Origin: Gallibacter sp963558965
GTDB taxonomy: Bacteria > Bacillota > Clostridia > Peptostreptococcales > Anaerovoracaceae
NCBI GenBank assembly: GCA_963558965.1
Contig: CAUWIT010000005.1
Span: 1-64,000 of the forward strand
Direction: 5' to 3'
DNA: 64,000 bases
The stretch's first letter is position 1. The number at the start of each line of letters is the position of its first letter. A program made the translations under genes and the position numbers. The notes under the pieces are model-generated. The model worked only from the letters and a program-made list of their open reading frames with translations, ran no database searches and was not told where the DNA came from. Of the stretch, positions 35,002-42,847 are shown in pieces.

Positions 35002-36342
35002 ATGAATATAGCATTTACCAATCAACAAAATTACAAAGAATACTTGAAATACTTAGCACCGTCAGTTATTTCAATGGTATTTTTATCATTTTATACAACT
35101 ATTGACGGCTTTTTCGTTTCAAGATATGTAGGCGCCGAAGCACTGGCTGCAATCAATATAATCGTCCCACTAACATGTGTATTTTTTGGACTTTCCGTTA
35201 TGCTGGCAACCGGTTCAGGTGCTATAGTAAGCATCCGCCAAGGGGAAGGCAGACACCATGAGGCAAATCAATTTTACACTTTTGTAGTAATCTGCCTCTT
35301 AATAATTATAGCTATTTTAACCGTAGTATTTTTAGTATTTTTAGATCCAATTTTACGCATAAGCGGTTCAACTGATGCTCTTATGCCATACACTCGTCCA
35401 TACGGATTTTGGACAGTTATGATGATACCAGCTATGATGCTAAAATTGTTTTTCGAATACTACTCACGTACTGATGGTCACCCAAAAGTAGCCCTTGCCA
35501 TGTCAGTTTCAGGCCTTATAGCAAATGTTATTTTAGACTGGCTATTTGTTGCAATACTTGGATGGGGTATCTCAGGTGCAGGAATGGCAACAGGTTTATC
35601 CATGTACATTTCCGCGGCCATAGGTGTTGGTCACTTTTTATCAGGTCGTAGCAACCTAAAATTTGTAAAACCTAAAATCGAAATCAAACAATTTTTCTCT
35701 GCCTGCTACAACGGTATCTCAGAAATGATGACCGAATTATCAACTGGTGTAACTACTTTGTTGTTTAACTTAACTTTTTTAAAATTTGCAGGTGAGAATG
35801 GCGTTGCTGCTATGTCAATCATCACTTATTTTTACTATTTCTTCACAGCTGTGTACTTCGGTGTAACAGTTGCCGCACAACCTGTTATTTCATATAACCT
35901 AGGTGCTAGAAATCAAAGAAAAATGAAAGAGATTGTAAAGCATTCATATATTACTTTGGCATGGACATCTATCGCTATAGTTGGACTATCATTTATTTTC
36001 GCTAAACCGTTAGTAATGATTTTTTCTATAGATCCTGCTGTTACATCAATTGCAATACCTGGATTTAAAATATTTTGCATAGCATTTTTACTATGCGGTG
36101 TAAACATATTTATCTCTGGATATTTTACAGCTATAGGCAATGGTGGATTATCAGCAATAGTATCATTTTGTCGTTCATTGATATTTGTTGTAGCTTACCT
36201 ATTTACACTACCACAAATATTTGATATCGCTGGAGTATGGATGACAAATCCAATGGCCGAAATCACTACAGCAATTATCGCCGTTATATTGTATAAAATA
36301 TTTAACGTTCATTGCGACAAAAACTTTAAAAAACTAAAATAG
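35002..36342 (+). CDS. MATE-family multidrug efflux transporter
   Basis: A 446-residue membrane protein with about 12 helices, expected to export cationic drugs or metabolites using a sodium or proton gradient. The start NYKEYLKYLAPSVISMVFLSFYTTIDGFFVSRYVG has the MATE TM1 pattern, and ATGSGAIVSIRQGEG lies in the TM2-3 loop. A second-half repeat begins at about residue 230 (ISEMMTELSTGVTTLLFN). It is preceded by a MerR-type promoter and probably regulated by the divergent MerR protein. The substrate is unknown. Confidence 0.92.
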   Translation: MNIAFTNQQNYKEYLKYLAPSVISMVFLSFYTTIDGFFVSRYVGAEALAAINIIVPLTCVFFGLSVMLATGSGAIVSIRQGEGRHHEANQFYTFVVICLLIIIAILTVVFLVFLDPILRISGSTDALMPYTRPYGFWTVMMIPAMMLKLFFEYYSRTDGHPKVALAMSVSGLIANVILDWLFVAILGWGISGAGMATGLSMYISAAIGVGHFLSGRSNLKFVKPKIEIKQFFSACYNGISEMMTELSTGVTTLLFNLTFLKFAGENGVAAMSIITYFYYFFTAVYFGVTVAAQPVISYNLGARNQRKMKEIVKHSYITLAWTSIAIVGLSFIFAKPLVMIFSIDPAVTSIAIPGFKIFCIAFLLCGVNIFISGYFTAIGNGGLSAIVSFCRSLIFVVAYLFTLPQIFDIAGVWMTNPMAEITTAIIAVILYKIFNVHCDKNFKKLK

Positions 36343-36353
36343 CAGCTTACATA

Positions 36354-36392
36354 AAAATAACCATGTATGAAAAACTCATACAGGGTTATTTT
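36354..36392. terminator. Bidirectional terminator between converging MATE and MFS genes
   Basis: AAAATAACC-A-TGTATGA pairs with TCATACA-G-GGTTATTTT around a short loop, with A-rich and T-rich flanks. It can serve both strands. Confidence 0.85.
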
Positions 36393-36432
36393 GTGAATAA
36401 AATTATATGGAAAAAATAAACGCCTTACAAAT

Positions 36433-37587
36433 CTAAACTTTGCTGTAATGATTTACAATAGGTAAAATGCAAATACCTATAACGATAGCAATTATAGCGG
36501 CAGTTATAAATAATGTAGTGCCAGCTAGTAGAGAAACTAACATAGCAGATAAAAATTGACCGCCAAACATAGCCATTGTGCAGAAACTTACATTTAAACC
36601 TTTACGCTCTGGAGTACTCTTGTTAACTACAAGACTGTTAAATAACGGAGTAGATAATCCAAAGCCAAGTCCCATAAATACTATAGCTATCCCTAGTACT
36701 ACAGGAGTTGAAGAACTAAAGTACAACAAATATGCAATAGCATAACATGAAAATGCAATAGTTAAACATCCTTTAGCTTCTATTTTAGCAACTATCTTAG
36801 GCATAAATCCCGCTGCTAATACAGCTATTAAATCAAGAGCTGCAAGATAATATCCAGTAAATGCAGGAGTATATCCTAAATCATTTTGCAAATACAATGG
36901 CAGTGAAACCATTGCAGTGAAAAACATAAGCATTCCTAAAAATGCAGTTAAAAGTACTAATGGTAGCGGCACTCCTTTTTTAACTTCACTTGCCTCAGCC
37001 TCTTCTTCATTAGACTGCTTCACAGGTCCAACCTTAGGAATAAATGCAATCATCATAATCAATGCAAGAAATCCCATCCCGTATATAAAGAATGGACTCT
37101 TCCATGAGATGTTTGCCAAAAAACCACTTACGCCTAGAAAAATAACACCGCCAAACTCCATTGACATTCCTTGCATAGCTATAATCTTAAGTTGTTTTTC
37201 CCCTTCAAAGAAACTAGCGATAAGTGTTACACTTGCACTCATAATTGCCGCAGTTGCAGCACCTAGCAAAAATCTATCGATAAATAGCAAAATCGTAGAT
37301 GGCATAAATGCGCCAGCCACACCAAAAGCCCCATAAAACAACAGTCCACCGAGAGCGATTTTATACGGGCCAGTTTTGTCTATAAGTTTACCGAAAAATA
37401 TAGCTGTTACTACAACGCCAAGAGCAGGTGCAGTTACTAGCCACGAAGCGAAGTTTCCTAATCCGTAAACCTGTCCTATTTCAGGCAATGCAGGAGTAAT
37501 TGCGTTACCTACCATAACAGTTAAGCTGCTCATAAGCATAATAGCGGCGATACCAAGTCCGCCAATTTGTTTTTTAGAATTATCCAT
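36433..37587 (-). CDS. MFS transporter (drug-efflux type) under a variant FMN riboswitch
   Basis: A 384-residue major facilitator with about 12 helices. The motif A-like GKLIDKTGPYKIALGG occurs after TM2, and the first half shows LLGAATAAIMSASVTLIASFF, a DHA1 drug:proton antiporter pattern. A central hydrophilic loop (about 190-210) separates the halves. The start at 37587 has AGGAGGT 5 nt upstream; an in-frame start at 37617 would place the ribosome site inside the coding region. The leader carries an FMN-riboswitch-like aptamer and a terminator, so the transporter is probably induced by a flavin-like compound. Flavin breakdown products are the favoured, unproven cargo. Confidence 0.88.
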   Translation of the reverse strand: MDNSKKQIGGLGIAAIMLMSSLTVMVGNAITPALPEIGQVYGLGNFASWLVTAPALGVVVTAIFFGKLIDKTGPYKIALGGLLFYGAFGVAGAFMPSTILLFIDRFLLGAATAAIMSASVTLIASFFEGEKQLKIIAMQGMSMEFGGVIFLGVSGFLANISWKSPFFIYGMGFLALIMMIAFIPKVGPVKQSNEEEAEASEVKKGVPLPLVLLTAFLGMLMFFTAMVSLPLYLQNDLGYTPAFTGYYLAALDLIAVLAAGFMPKIVAKIEAKGCLTIAFSCYAIAYLLYFSSSTPVVLGIAIVFMGLGFGLSTPLFNSLVVNKSTPERKGLNVSFCTMAMFGGQFLSAMLVSLLAGTTLFITAAIIAIVIGICILPIVNHYSKV

Positions 37588-37603
37588 GACAAGACCTCCT
37601 AAT

Positions 37604-37641
37604 AAAAAAAGAAACATCTTTAGACGTTCTTTAGATGTTCC
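37604..37641 (-). terminator. Expression-platform terminator of the variant FMN riboswitch
   Basis: On the minus strand, GGAACATCT (37633-37641) pairs with AGATGTTTC (37611-37619) with one mismatch, followed by seven T residues (37604-37610). It ends 4 bp before the MFS ribosome site, so it must be overcome for expression. Confidence 0.85.
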
Positions 37642-37701
37642 TTAAAATTCAATAAATATTTACATGAAAAAAGAAAGCACCTAAATAAATGATATATAGA
37701 C

Positions 37702-37807
37702 TTCCTTCTCTCATCCAGACTTCACTGTTGGCTTCGTGATTTAAACGAATTAGCTTGCGCTCGCGGGCTATACCGCCAGTAGAGTAAATGACTCATTCTA
37801 GAAGAAA
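37702..37807 (-). promoter_or_regulatory. Variant FMN riboswitch aptamer
   Basis: The minus strand keeps the FMN (RFN) architecture. A 7-bp P1 pairs TTTCTTC with GAAGGAA, and GGCGGTATAGCCCGCGAGC, AAGCCAACAGTGAAG and TCTGGATGAGAGAAGG are recognisable. Compared with the canonical copy at 59512-59632, core positions differ: CCGACGGT is CCAACAGT, GTCCGGATG is GTCTGGATG, and the 5' CGGGGC block is CTAGAA. Rare FMN-riboswitch variants with altered core positions upstream of transporters have been reported in Clostridioides difficile and relatives. They no longer bind FMN, and one subtype binds riboflavin, lumiflavin and lumichrome. The assignment here to such a variant is inferred from sequence. 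Confidence 0.85.
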
Positions 37808-37895
37808 TTTCTCTTGTTATATGTTTTATGATAACAAAATTTGCAGATAATTGCAAATATTTAAGTTTTGGTTATAGGATTTTAACTATATATTA

Positions 37896-39098
37896 TTATT
37901 TTTCCTCTTCAAATATCTTGCCTAAATACTTACCCATTCTTGTTACCATTGGTACTACTAGTGCATTTCCCATACAAAAATACCTATTTCTGTTAGGCAT
38001 TATTTTTGTCCAATCATCATCAAATCCCTGTATCCTTTCAGCTTCTATTGGCGTTATAATTCTCATCCTATTACAATCAGGATCATTAACAACATGACTA
38101 CTTCTATTTGTTGTTGATTCTGATGTAAGCATTGTACGTGCAGGTTTATCTAATGGATCTGGGAAAGCTATTGCACCCTCACTGAAAACATATTCATGAC
38201 CAGTTTTACTAATTCTATTTATTTTTTTTGAGCCTTTTAAGTATTTCCATTTATCCAACTTTTCAGATGTCAAAAAATACTTTTCTTCAACATTAGACTC
38301 TAAAATTTCACCTAGCAAAACAGGCTTTTCTACTATAGCATTCACTTTTGTTGTATATATTTTTCCATGAGACATATATCCTGCATTTTCAAATGGAAAA
38401 TTAAACTGATCTGATACTAATTTTATATCTTTATAATTCAAATCTGTACTTTTCAAATTTTTAACTTTCTCAATAGGAAAAACTGTGGCAAAAAAACCTT
38501 TGCTTTGAATAATATCCTCAGGTGAAATATTTTTCATTTTATTGCTATAATCAGTATCATTTTTATAAATAAATATAAAAATTCTTCTTCTTCTTTGAGC
38601 TGCACCATATTCTGCTGCATTTATTATTCTCCACTCTACAGAATAATTTAATTCAGCAAGACATGCTAACATAACGCCAAAATCTCTTCCTCTTTGAGAA
38701 GCCGGAGACTTTAACAATCTATCTACATTTTCAAATAAACCAAATGGTGCATTTTTTTCTTCTAAAATATCGCGTATTTGCCACCATAATACACCTTTTT
38801 TTCCTTCTATTCCTTTTGAACTTGAAAGAGATTGTGCAACTGAATAATCTTGGCACGGAAATCCGCCAACAAGCAAATTATGATCTGGAATATCCTTTTT
38901 ATTAACTTCTGCTATATCTATACCAGTATTATTATCTATATCTCCCCAGTGGGATACATAACAATCATGAGCCCATTGAGCTTTAGTGCTAGGTTCCCAT
39001 TGGGAAAACCATACAGTTTCCCAATCTTTAGATGCTCTTTCCAATCCAAGCCTAAATCCACCAACACCTGCAAACAGTTCGCAAACAGTTTTTTGCAT
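37896..39098 (-). CDS. DNA (cytosine-5) methyltransferase, Sau3AI-type
   Basis: A 400-residue C5-cytosine methyltransferase. SAM-binding motif I is ELFAGVGGFRLGLE (about 7-20). The catalytic motif IV is GGFPCQDYSVAQ with Cys82, motif VI is ENV (E123-V125), motif VIII is AAQRRRRIFIFIY, and motifs IX-X lie near the C-terminus (ERIQGFDDDW, MGNALVVPMV). It lies 26 bp downstream of a Sau3AI/MutH-like endonuclease. The cognate methylase of Sau3AI is a C5 enzyme acting on GATC, so GATm5C is the predicted product. Its closing bases overlap nothing else; a riboswitch-controlled MFS gene follows on the same strand. Confidence 0.93.
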   Translation of the reverse strand: MQKTVCELFAGVGGFRLGLERASKDWETVWFSQWEPSTKAQWAHDCYVSHWGDIDNNTGIDIAEVNKKDIPDHNLLVGGFPCQDYSVAQSLSSSKGIEGKKGVLWWQIRDILEEKNAPFGLFENVDRLLKSPASQRGRDFGVMLACLAELNYSVEWRIINAAEYGAAQRRRRIFIFIYKNDTDYSNKMKNISPEDIIQSKGFFATVFPIEKVKNLKSTDLNYKDIKLVSDQFNFPFENAGYMSHGKIYTTKVNAIVEKPVLLGEILESNVEEKYFLTSEKLDKWKYLKGSKKINRISKTGHEYVFSEGAIAFPDPLDKPARTMLTSESTTNRSSHVVNDPDCNRMRIITPIEAERIQGFDDDWTKIMPNRNRYFCMGNALVVPMVTRMGKYLGKIFEEEK

Positions 39099-39124
39099 AT
39101 AATTTTCTCCTCATTTCATATATT

Positions 39125-40627
39125 TTATTTTAATTCTGGTTTTAATTGTGAAAGAATATATGTATTATTAATCCAAAAACTTTGTCTTGGTATTCTTCTT
39201 CCATCTGGCAATTCGTCTGTATGTGTAATTGTTCCATTACCTAAAGTAGAGCCATCTTCAAATACATAAAGACGTTTTGATGTGTGTGGTCTCACATGTA
39301 TAACTTCATTAGCTTTTTTATCAGGGAAGTTATTATTTACTATTACACCTCTTTTTGTTTCTTTTTTTGTTAAAATAAGTCCATCTTGTATAATTTTCTT
39401 CACTTCTTCCCAGCCACTACGTACCTTAGTATCAATATCTTCTGCCGGCATGTTCCAAAGTTGTGCACCTTTAAGATAATATTTTTCTTGATTCTTTTTA
39501 AAAACTACAAATAAAAATTTTGTTTCAGAAAAATACTTGTATAAATCAGAATCTTCCCATTGTTGATTTACAATTTCTTTTGCTTTCCAATTTGGCAAAG
39601 GACTACTTTCAACCATTTTTCCATCTTCTTTTAATCGAATTGCTTTTACTACAATATTTGCTTTTTGAAATTCTTCAGCTTTATTTGATTTGATACCTAA
39701 CATTCTATATGCTAGTTCAATCCATTGGCTTTTGTTATTATTAAACTCTCTAGAAAATAACGAACATAATTCTTTATCTGTTTTCCCATTATATTGTTCT
39801 ATTTGTTTTATAATGTAGTCTTGAAATGTAGTATTATTCAAATCTTCTACAGACTTAATAATAGGTTCACAATTTTCATCTTCATGTTCATTTTCTATAT
39901 ATGTATTTTTCTTAGGAACAATATAATTGTTTAATACATATGTCATATATGAATTTTTAAAACAAAAAGCTCTTTTCCTAGCTTTAATATCTGGAGCATA
40001 ATATGCTTGGGGCACAGTACTCTTTTGAGCATTAGATACTTTTGTACATGCTCCTAGATACATAGTGTCTGATTCAGATAGTTCATTTGCTTTTCCAGAT
40101 GCAACTTTATTAATAATTGTATTATAATCGTCAATAATTATTTTCAAATCTGTATCAGGTGGTGTAAAAAGTTGAGCATAATCTATCCTATAGTCCATAT
40201 TACTTGGTAGGGTTTTATCTCTCAAGTAATATATCAATAAAATCAATTTGCATTTTTCCCATAAATGTGAATTGAAAAATTCCGGCTCTATTTCATGCTC
40301 ATAACTAATCATTGTAAGCACAAGTCTTTCACCAGCACTTAGTTTACCACTCTTTTTTATTTCATACGGTGTTACTTTTAATTCAACTCCTGCTTCTGCA
40401 AAGTCTGCTGAAGAGTCACTATTTGCTCTATACCCAAAAAATTGTTCTTCTATAAAATTTCCAAGACCACCTTTTCGTGATTTATTTGAATAAGTATTAA
40501 CACCTTCTTTTATAGCATTTGGTACATTCCATTCCTTAACTTCATTAAAAGTATGACCTATTAATTTTTGAGCATATTTTTCAATACTTTTAGGATTTTT
40601 CACATCATAATCAAATTTTAATTCCAT
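39125..40627 (-). CDS. Sau3AI/MutH-family type II restriction endonuclease (predicted GATC)
   Basis: A 500-residue protein of the Sau3AI size class, with an N-terminal MutH-like nuclease domain. The catalytic set E60 (GNFIE), D75 (SADF), E82 and K84 (GVELKVT) reproduces the MutH spacing, with the D-x6-E-x-K core intact. A second MutH-like domain is expected in the C-terminal half (about 270-500), as in Sau3AI, where it acts in DNA binding. It would cut unmodified GATC, protected by the C5-methylase downstream. The ATG at 40627 has GGTGG about 10 bp upstream and overlaps the stop of an 18-codon frame. The pair is an accessory restriction-modification module between efflux and flavodoxin genes. 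Confidence 0.88.
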   Translation of the reverse strand: MELKFDYDVKNPKSIEKYAQKLIGHTFNEVKEWNVPNAIKEGVNTYSNKSRKGGLGNFIEEQFFGYRANSDSSADFAEAGVELKVTPYEIKKSGKLSAGERLVLTMISYEHEIEPEFFNSHLWEKCKLILLIYYLRDKTLPSNMDYRIDYAQLFTPPDTDLKIIIDDYNTIINKVASGKANELSESDTMYLGACTKVSNAQKSTVPQAYYAPDIKARKRAFCFKNSYMTYVLNNYIVPKKNTYIENEHEDENCEPIIKSVEDLNNTTFQDYIIKQIEQYNGKTDKELCSLFSREFNNNKSQWIELAYRMLGIKSNKAEEFQKANIVVKAIRLKEDGKMVESSPLPNWKAKEIVNQQWEDSDLYKYFSETKFLFVVFKKNQEKYYLKGAQLWNMPAEDIDTKVRSGWEEVKKIIQDGLILTKKETKRGVIVNNNFPDKKANEVIHVRPHTSKRLYVFEDGSTLGNGTITHTDELPDGRRIPRQSFWINNTYILSQLKPELK

Positions 40628-40683
40628 TATTCTTTACCACCAATATTATTATCATTCATCAGCTTTTCAATTAAAACAATCAT
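40627..40683 (-). CDS. Possible 18-residue leader peptide of the restriction gene
   Basis: An ATG at 40683 opens an 18-codon frame (MIVLIEKLMNDNNIGGKE) whose TAA overlaps the endonuclease ATG as TAATG, a classical coupling arrangement. The open frame extends 12 codons further upstream to a TAG, so it could also be the remnant of a longer gene such as a controller. Its own ribosome site is weak. No homology is claimed. Confidence 0.35.
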   Translation of the reverse strand: MIVLIEKLMNDNNIGGKE

Positions 40684-40726
40684 CTGTTTTATTGTATCAA
40701 AATGGGCTGAATTTTCCTACCGGGAT

Positions 40727-40756
40727 ATTATAACATGATATTTAATTACAATTCAA
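40727..40756 (-). promoter_or_regulatory. Predicted promoter of the restriction-modification genes
   Basis: On the minus strand TTGAAT (40751-40756) and TATAAT (40727-40732) are 18 bp apart, with a TG in the extended -10 position. It lies about 100 bp upstream of the endonuclease start. Confidence 0.6.
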
Positions 40757-40831
40757 CAAACATTTGTTCGCATTTTTAAATTTATCAAAATTAATTTTGT
40801 ATCAAATTATCCCATAAAACCACAAAATAAT

Positions 40832-40862
40832 AAGGGAGAACTTTGGCTAAGTTCTCCCTTTT
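40832..40862 (-). terminator. Terminator downstream of flavodoxin
   Basis: A perfect 12-bp stem (AAGGGAGAACTT with AAGTTCTCCCTT) with a 5-nt loop. It ends the flavodoxin/DUF3793 transcript on the minus strand. A TTTT run also follows it on the plus strand. Confidence 0.85.
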
Positions 40863-40942
40863 AGGCAATTATTTATTAAAATTTAGAGGTTGTGTTAGAC
40901 ATTTATATATATTTTTTATTTCGGACAATTATATTTTGATTT

Positions 40943-41365
40943 TTATACTAGTTTTTTACCTAACTGCTGGCATGTAGCTTCTCCATCGGCATCTGGAGTT
41001 TCATTGCAGATAACAAATTCACAAGCAAGTTTTGCTCCATCTTCGATACATCTTGCTTCCCAATCTCTCATCCACTGACCATCTCCCCAGCCGTATGAAC
41101 CAAATAGTGCGATTTTTTTATCTTTTAACTTTGGTTCACATGAAGTGAACATTGGCTCGAATTCTCCTTCTTCTAAAACTTCTGAGCCCATTGATGGACA
41201 TCCAAAAGCGATTGCATCAAAGCTATCAACGTCATCAGCTGTGAACTGATCTGCTGTAAATGTTACAGCTTCACCGCCTGCTTCTTTAATACCTTTTTCA
41301 ACTTGTAGTGCCATCATTTCTGTGTTTCCAGTTCCACTCCAATATACTACTGCTACTTTACTCAT
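40943..41365 (-). CDS. Flavodoxin
   Basis: Small FMN-containing electron carrier, often used in place of ferredoxin when iron is short. The 140-residue protein has the phosphate-binding loop YWSGTGNTEMMA (about 8-19). The isoalloxazine-stacking regions are AFGCPSMGSEVLE (about 53-65) and FGSYGWGDGQWM (about 87-98). This is the short-chain clostridial type. It lies 40 bp downstream of a DUF3793 gene and is probably co-transcribed with it from a promoter carrying paired dyads (see 42012-42164), which suggests iron-responsive control. Confidence 0.95.
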   Translation of the reverse strand: MSKVAVVYWSGTGNTEMMALQVEKGIKEAGGEAVTFTADQFTADDVDSFDAIAFGCPSMGSEVLEEGEFEPMFTSCEPKLKDKKIALFGSYGWGDGQWMRDWEARCIEDGAKLACEFVICNETPDADGEATCQQLGKKLV

Positions 41366-41405
41366 ATTAATCTCCTTTTCTTTCCTTTTTATTCACATTT
41401 TTCAC

Positions 41406-41957
41406 TTATGCTGCAACTGTTAGCTGCATTACTTCTCTGCCATTTTGCCACAGATTTCTGTAAACATTTCGGCATTTTTCAAATTTGGCAAATGTTTTTA
41501 AAGCTTGGCATTCATTGCAATATACTTTCCAGCATCCTACGCATTTACTGTTTTTGCCAGCGTTATCTATAAATCCAATAACATCTCCTAGAGGATATCC
41601 TAAAAACATACCAATTTCATGTGGGAAGTCAGATTGTTTTGCAAGTTTGTTTTTTAAAATTTCTATTGCATAATCAGCATCGATGCTTTCGTATCCATAT
41701 TTTTTCATAAATGAAGCTGCGCCTGGCTGACTTAAATCTCTTGCAAGCTGTTTTTTACGGCATACGTAAATCAATGCCCTGAAACCATCTTGTTTAAGTA
41801 AAATCATTTCTATGCCTTTACTATTTAACTTTTGGTTCCAATTATAAATATGTCTTTGTAAATCTTTGCATTTGGATGTGTCCATGCTAAATAAGTTGGC
41901 TGTTTTTAGAGAAGCTAAAGTCGGTGAGCAATGTTCAATTAAATACTTTTCAAGCAT
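41406..41957 (-). CDS. DUF3793 family protein
   Basis: A 183-residue soluble protein of the DUF3793 family, found in Clostridia frequently beside flavodoxin or iron-uptake genes. Recognisable segments are HCSPTLASLKTANLFS near the N-terminus, LIYVCRKKQLARDL, and the HEIGMFLGYPLGDVIGFI block followed by a cysteine-bearing CVGCWKVYCN segment. The cysteines hint at a metal or redox role, but no activity is established. It leads the two-gene unit with flavodoxin. Its ribosome site is GAAAGGAAG. Confidence 0.85.
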   Translation of the reverse strand: MLEKYLIEHCSPTLASLKTANLFSMDTSKCKDLQRHIYNWNQKLNSKGIEMILLKQDGFRALIYVCRKKQLARDLSQPGAASFMKKYGYESIDADYAIEILKNKLAKQSDFPHEIGMFLGYPLGDVIGFIDNAGKNSKCVGCWKVYCNECQALKTFAKFEKCRNVYRNLWQNGREVMQLTVAA

Positions 41958-42019
41958 CTTTGTTACTTCCTTTCTTTTAAACTTTTACTTGTTCTAGAAA
42001 ATTGTTTACTTTGTTTTTT

Positions 42020-42041
42020 TGAGTTAGTTTTAACTAACTCA
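42020..42041. promoter_or_regulatory. Candidate operator 1 (GTTAGT-N4-ACTAAC dyad)
   Basis: TGAGTTAGT (42020-42028) and ACTAACTCA (42033-42041) form a perfect 9-bp inverted repeat around TTTA, within the leader of the DUF3793-flavodoxin unit. The core is shared with operator 2. The shape resembles DtxR/IdeR-class iron-repressor sites more than Fur boxes, but this is inference. Confidence 0.55.
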
Positions 42042-42054
42042 CTTTGATTTATAT

Positions 42055-42079
42055 AGCGGATGCCGCTTTAGCATCCGCT
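42055..42079 (-). repeat. Perfect hairpin in the DUF3793 leader
   Basis: AGCGGATGC (42055-42063) and GCATCCGCT (42071-42079) form a GC-rich 9-bp stem with a 7-nt loop. No T-run follows on either strand, so it is not an obvious terminator. It may stabilise or structure the mRNA leader. Confidence 0.5.
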
Positions 42080-42111
42080 TGCGTTATGAGTCAAAAACGT
42101 TTTTCTAGGTG

Positions 42112-42127
42112 GTTAGTGTTAACTAAC
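42112..42127. promoter_or_regulatory. Candidate operator 2 (GTTAGT-N4-ACTAAC dyad)
   Basis: GTTAGT (42112-42117) and ACTAAC (42122-42127) are spaced by GTTA, the same core as operator 1. It begins at about +2 relative to the predicted start of transcription, a position suited to repression. Confidence 0.6.
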
Positions 42128-42135
42128 TTGTGCTT

Positions 42136-42164
42136 AGTATACTACCTATCTAAAATAAATGCAA
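42136..42164 (-). promoter_or_regulatory. Predicted promoter of DUF3793-flavodoxin
   Basis: On the minus strand TTGCAT (42159-42164) and TATACT (42136-42141) are separated by 17 bp. The predicted transcript starts near 42129 and has a leader of about 170 nt. Confidence 0.65.
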
Positions 42165-42287
42165 GTACTTTTTTAAAAAAAATTTATAAATTTTTATCAA
42201 AATATTTTGTATATTTATACTTAGCCTTTTATATTTCCGCAAAGTTTGTTATAATATAGATAATGAATGAGAAAGGAATTATTAATT

Positions 42288-42773
42288 ATGCCAAAGAAAA
42301 AAGACGATAAAACTAATGTTATGCGTATATTAGAACAAAAGAAAATCAAGTATAACCATTACAATTATGTTGATAGTGGAGCTATTAGCGGTGTGGAAGT
42401 TGCTACAACTCTAAACCAAAATCCTTCACAAGTTTTTAAAACTCTTGTAACAAGAGGCAAAACTGGAAATAACTATGTTTTTGTCGTGCCTTGTGACAAG
42501 GAATTAGACTTGAAAAAAGCAGCTAAAGCATCTGGTGAAAAATCTATTGAAATGGTTAAATCTAAAGAACTGTTACCTTTAACTGGATATATTCACGGTG
42601 GCTGCTCACCTATAGGTATGAAAAAAACATTTACAACTTTTATAGATAGCAGCGCACAAAACTTCGATACTATTATTTACAGCGGAGGCAAAGTAGGATA
42701 TCAAGTTGAAACTTCTTTAGATGATCTATATAAAATCATTAGATTTGCCCTTGCTCCAATTACAGTTGCTTAA
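42288..42773 (+). CDS. ybaK: YbaK/EbsC family Cys-tRNA(Pro) deacylase
   Basis: Trans-editing enzyme predicted to hydrolyse Cys-tRNA(Pro). The 161-residue protein shows the family segments NQNPSQVFKTLVTRG (with the catalytic-site lysine region FKTLV), VFVVPCDKELDLKKAAKA, and the glycine loop GYIHGGCSPIGMKK. The start at 42288 has AAGGA about 10 nt upstream; a frame start at 42267 lies just after a predicted extended -10 (TGTTATAAT, TATAAT at 42250-42255) and lacks a ribosome site. It diverges from the DUF3793 unit and converges on the SulP gene. Confidence 0.92.
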   Translation: MPKKKDDKTNVMRILEQKKIKYNHYNYVDSGAISGVEVATTLNQNPSQVFKTLVTRGKTGNNYVFVVPCDKELDLKKAAKASGEKSIEMVKSKELLPLTGYIHGGCSPIGMKKTFTTFIDSSAQNFDTIIYSGGKVGYQVETSLDDLYKIIRFALAPITVA

Positions 42774-42785
42774 CTTAACACGAAA

Positions 42786-42829
42786 AAGGCGTCAATATCA
42801 ATTTTGATAAAGACGCCTTCTTTTTATAT
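42786..42829. terminator. Bidirectional terminator between ybaK and the SulP gene
   Basis: AAGGCGTC pairs with GACGCCTT, with a second inner TATCA/TGATA stem, flanked by AAAAA and CTTTTTAT. It can serve both converging genes. Confidence 0.88.
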
Positions 42830-42847
42830 GTTTGATTATGTTATAAG

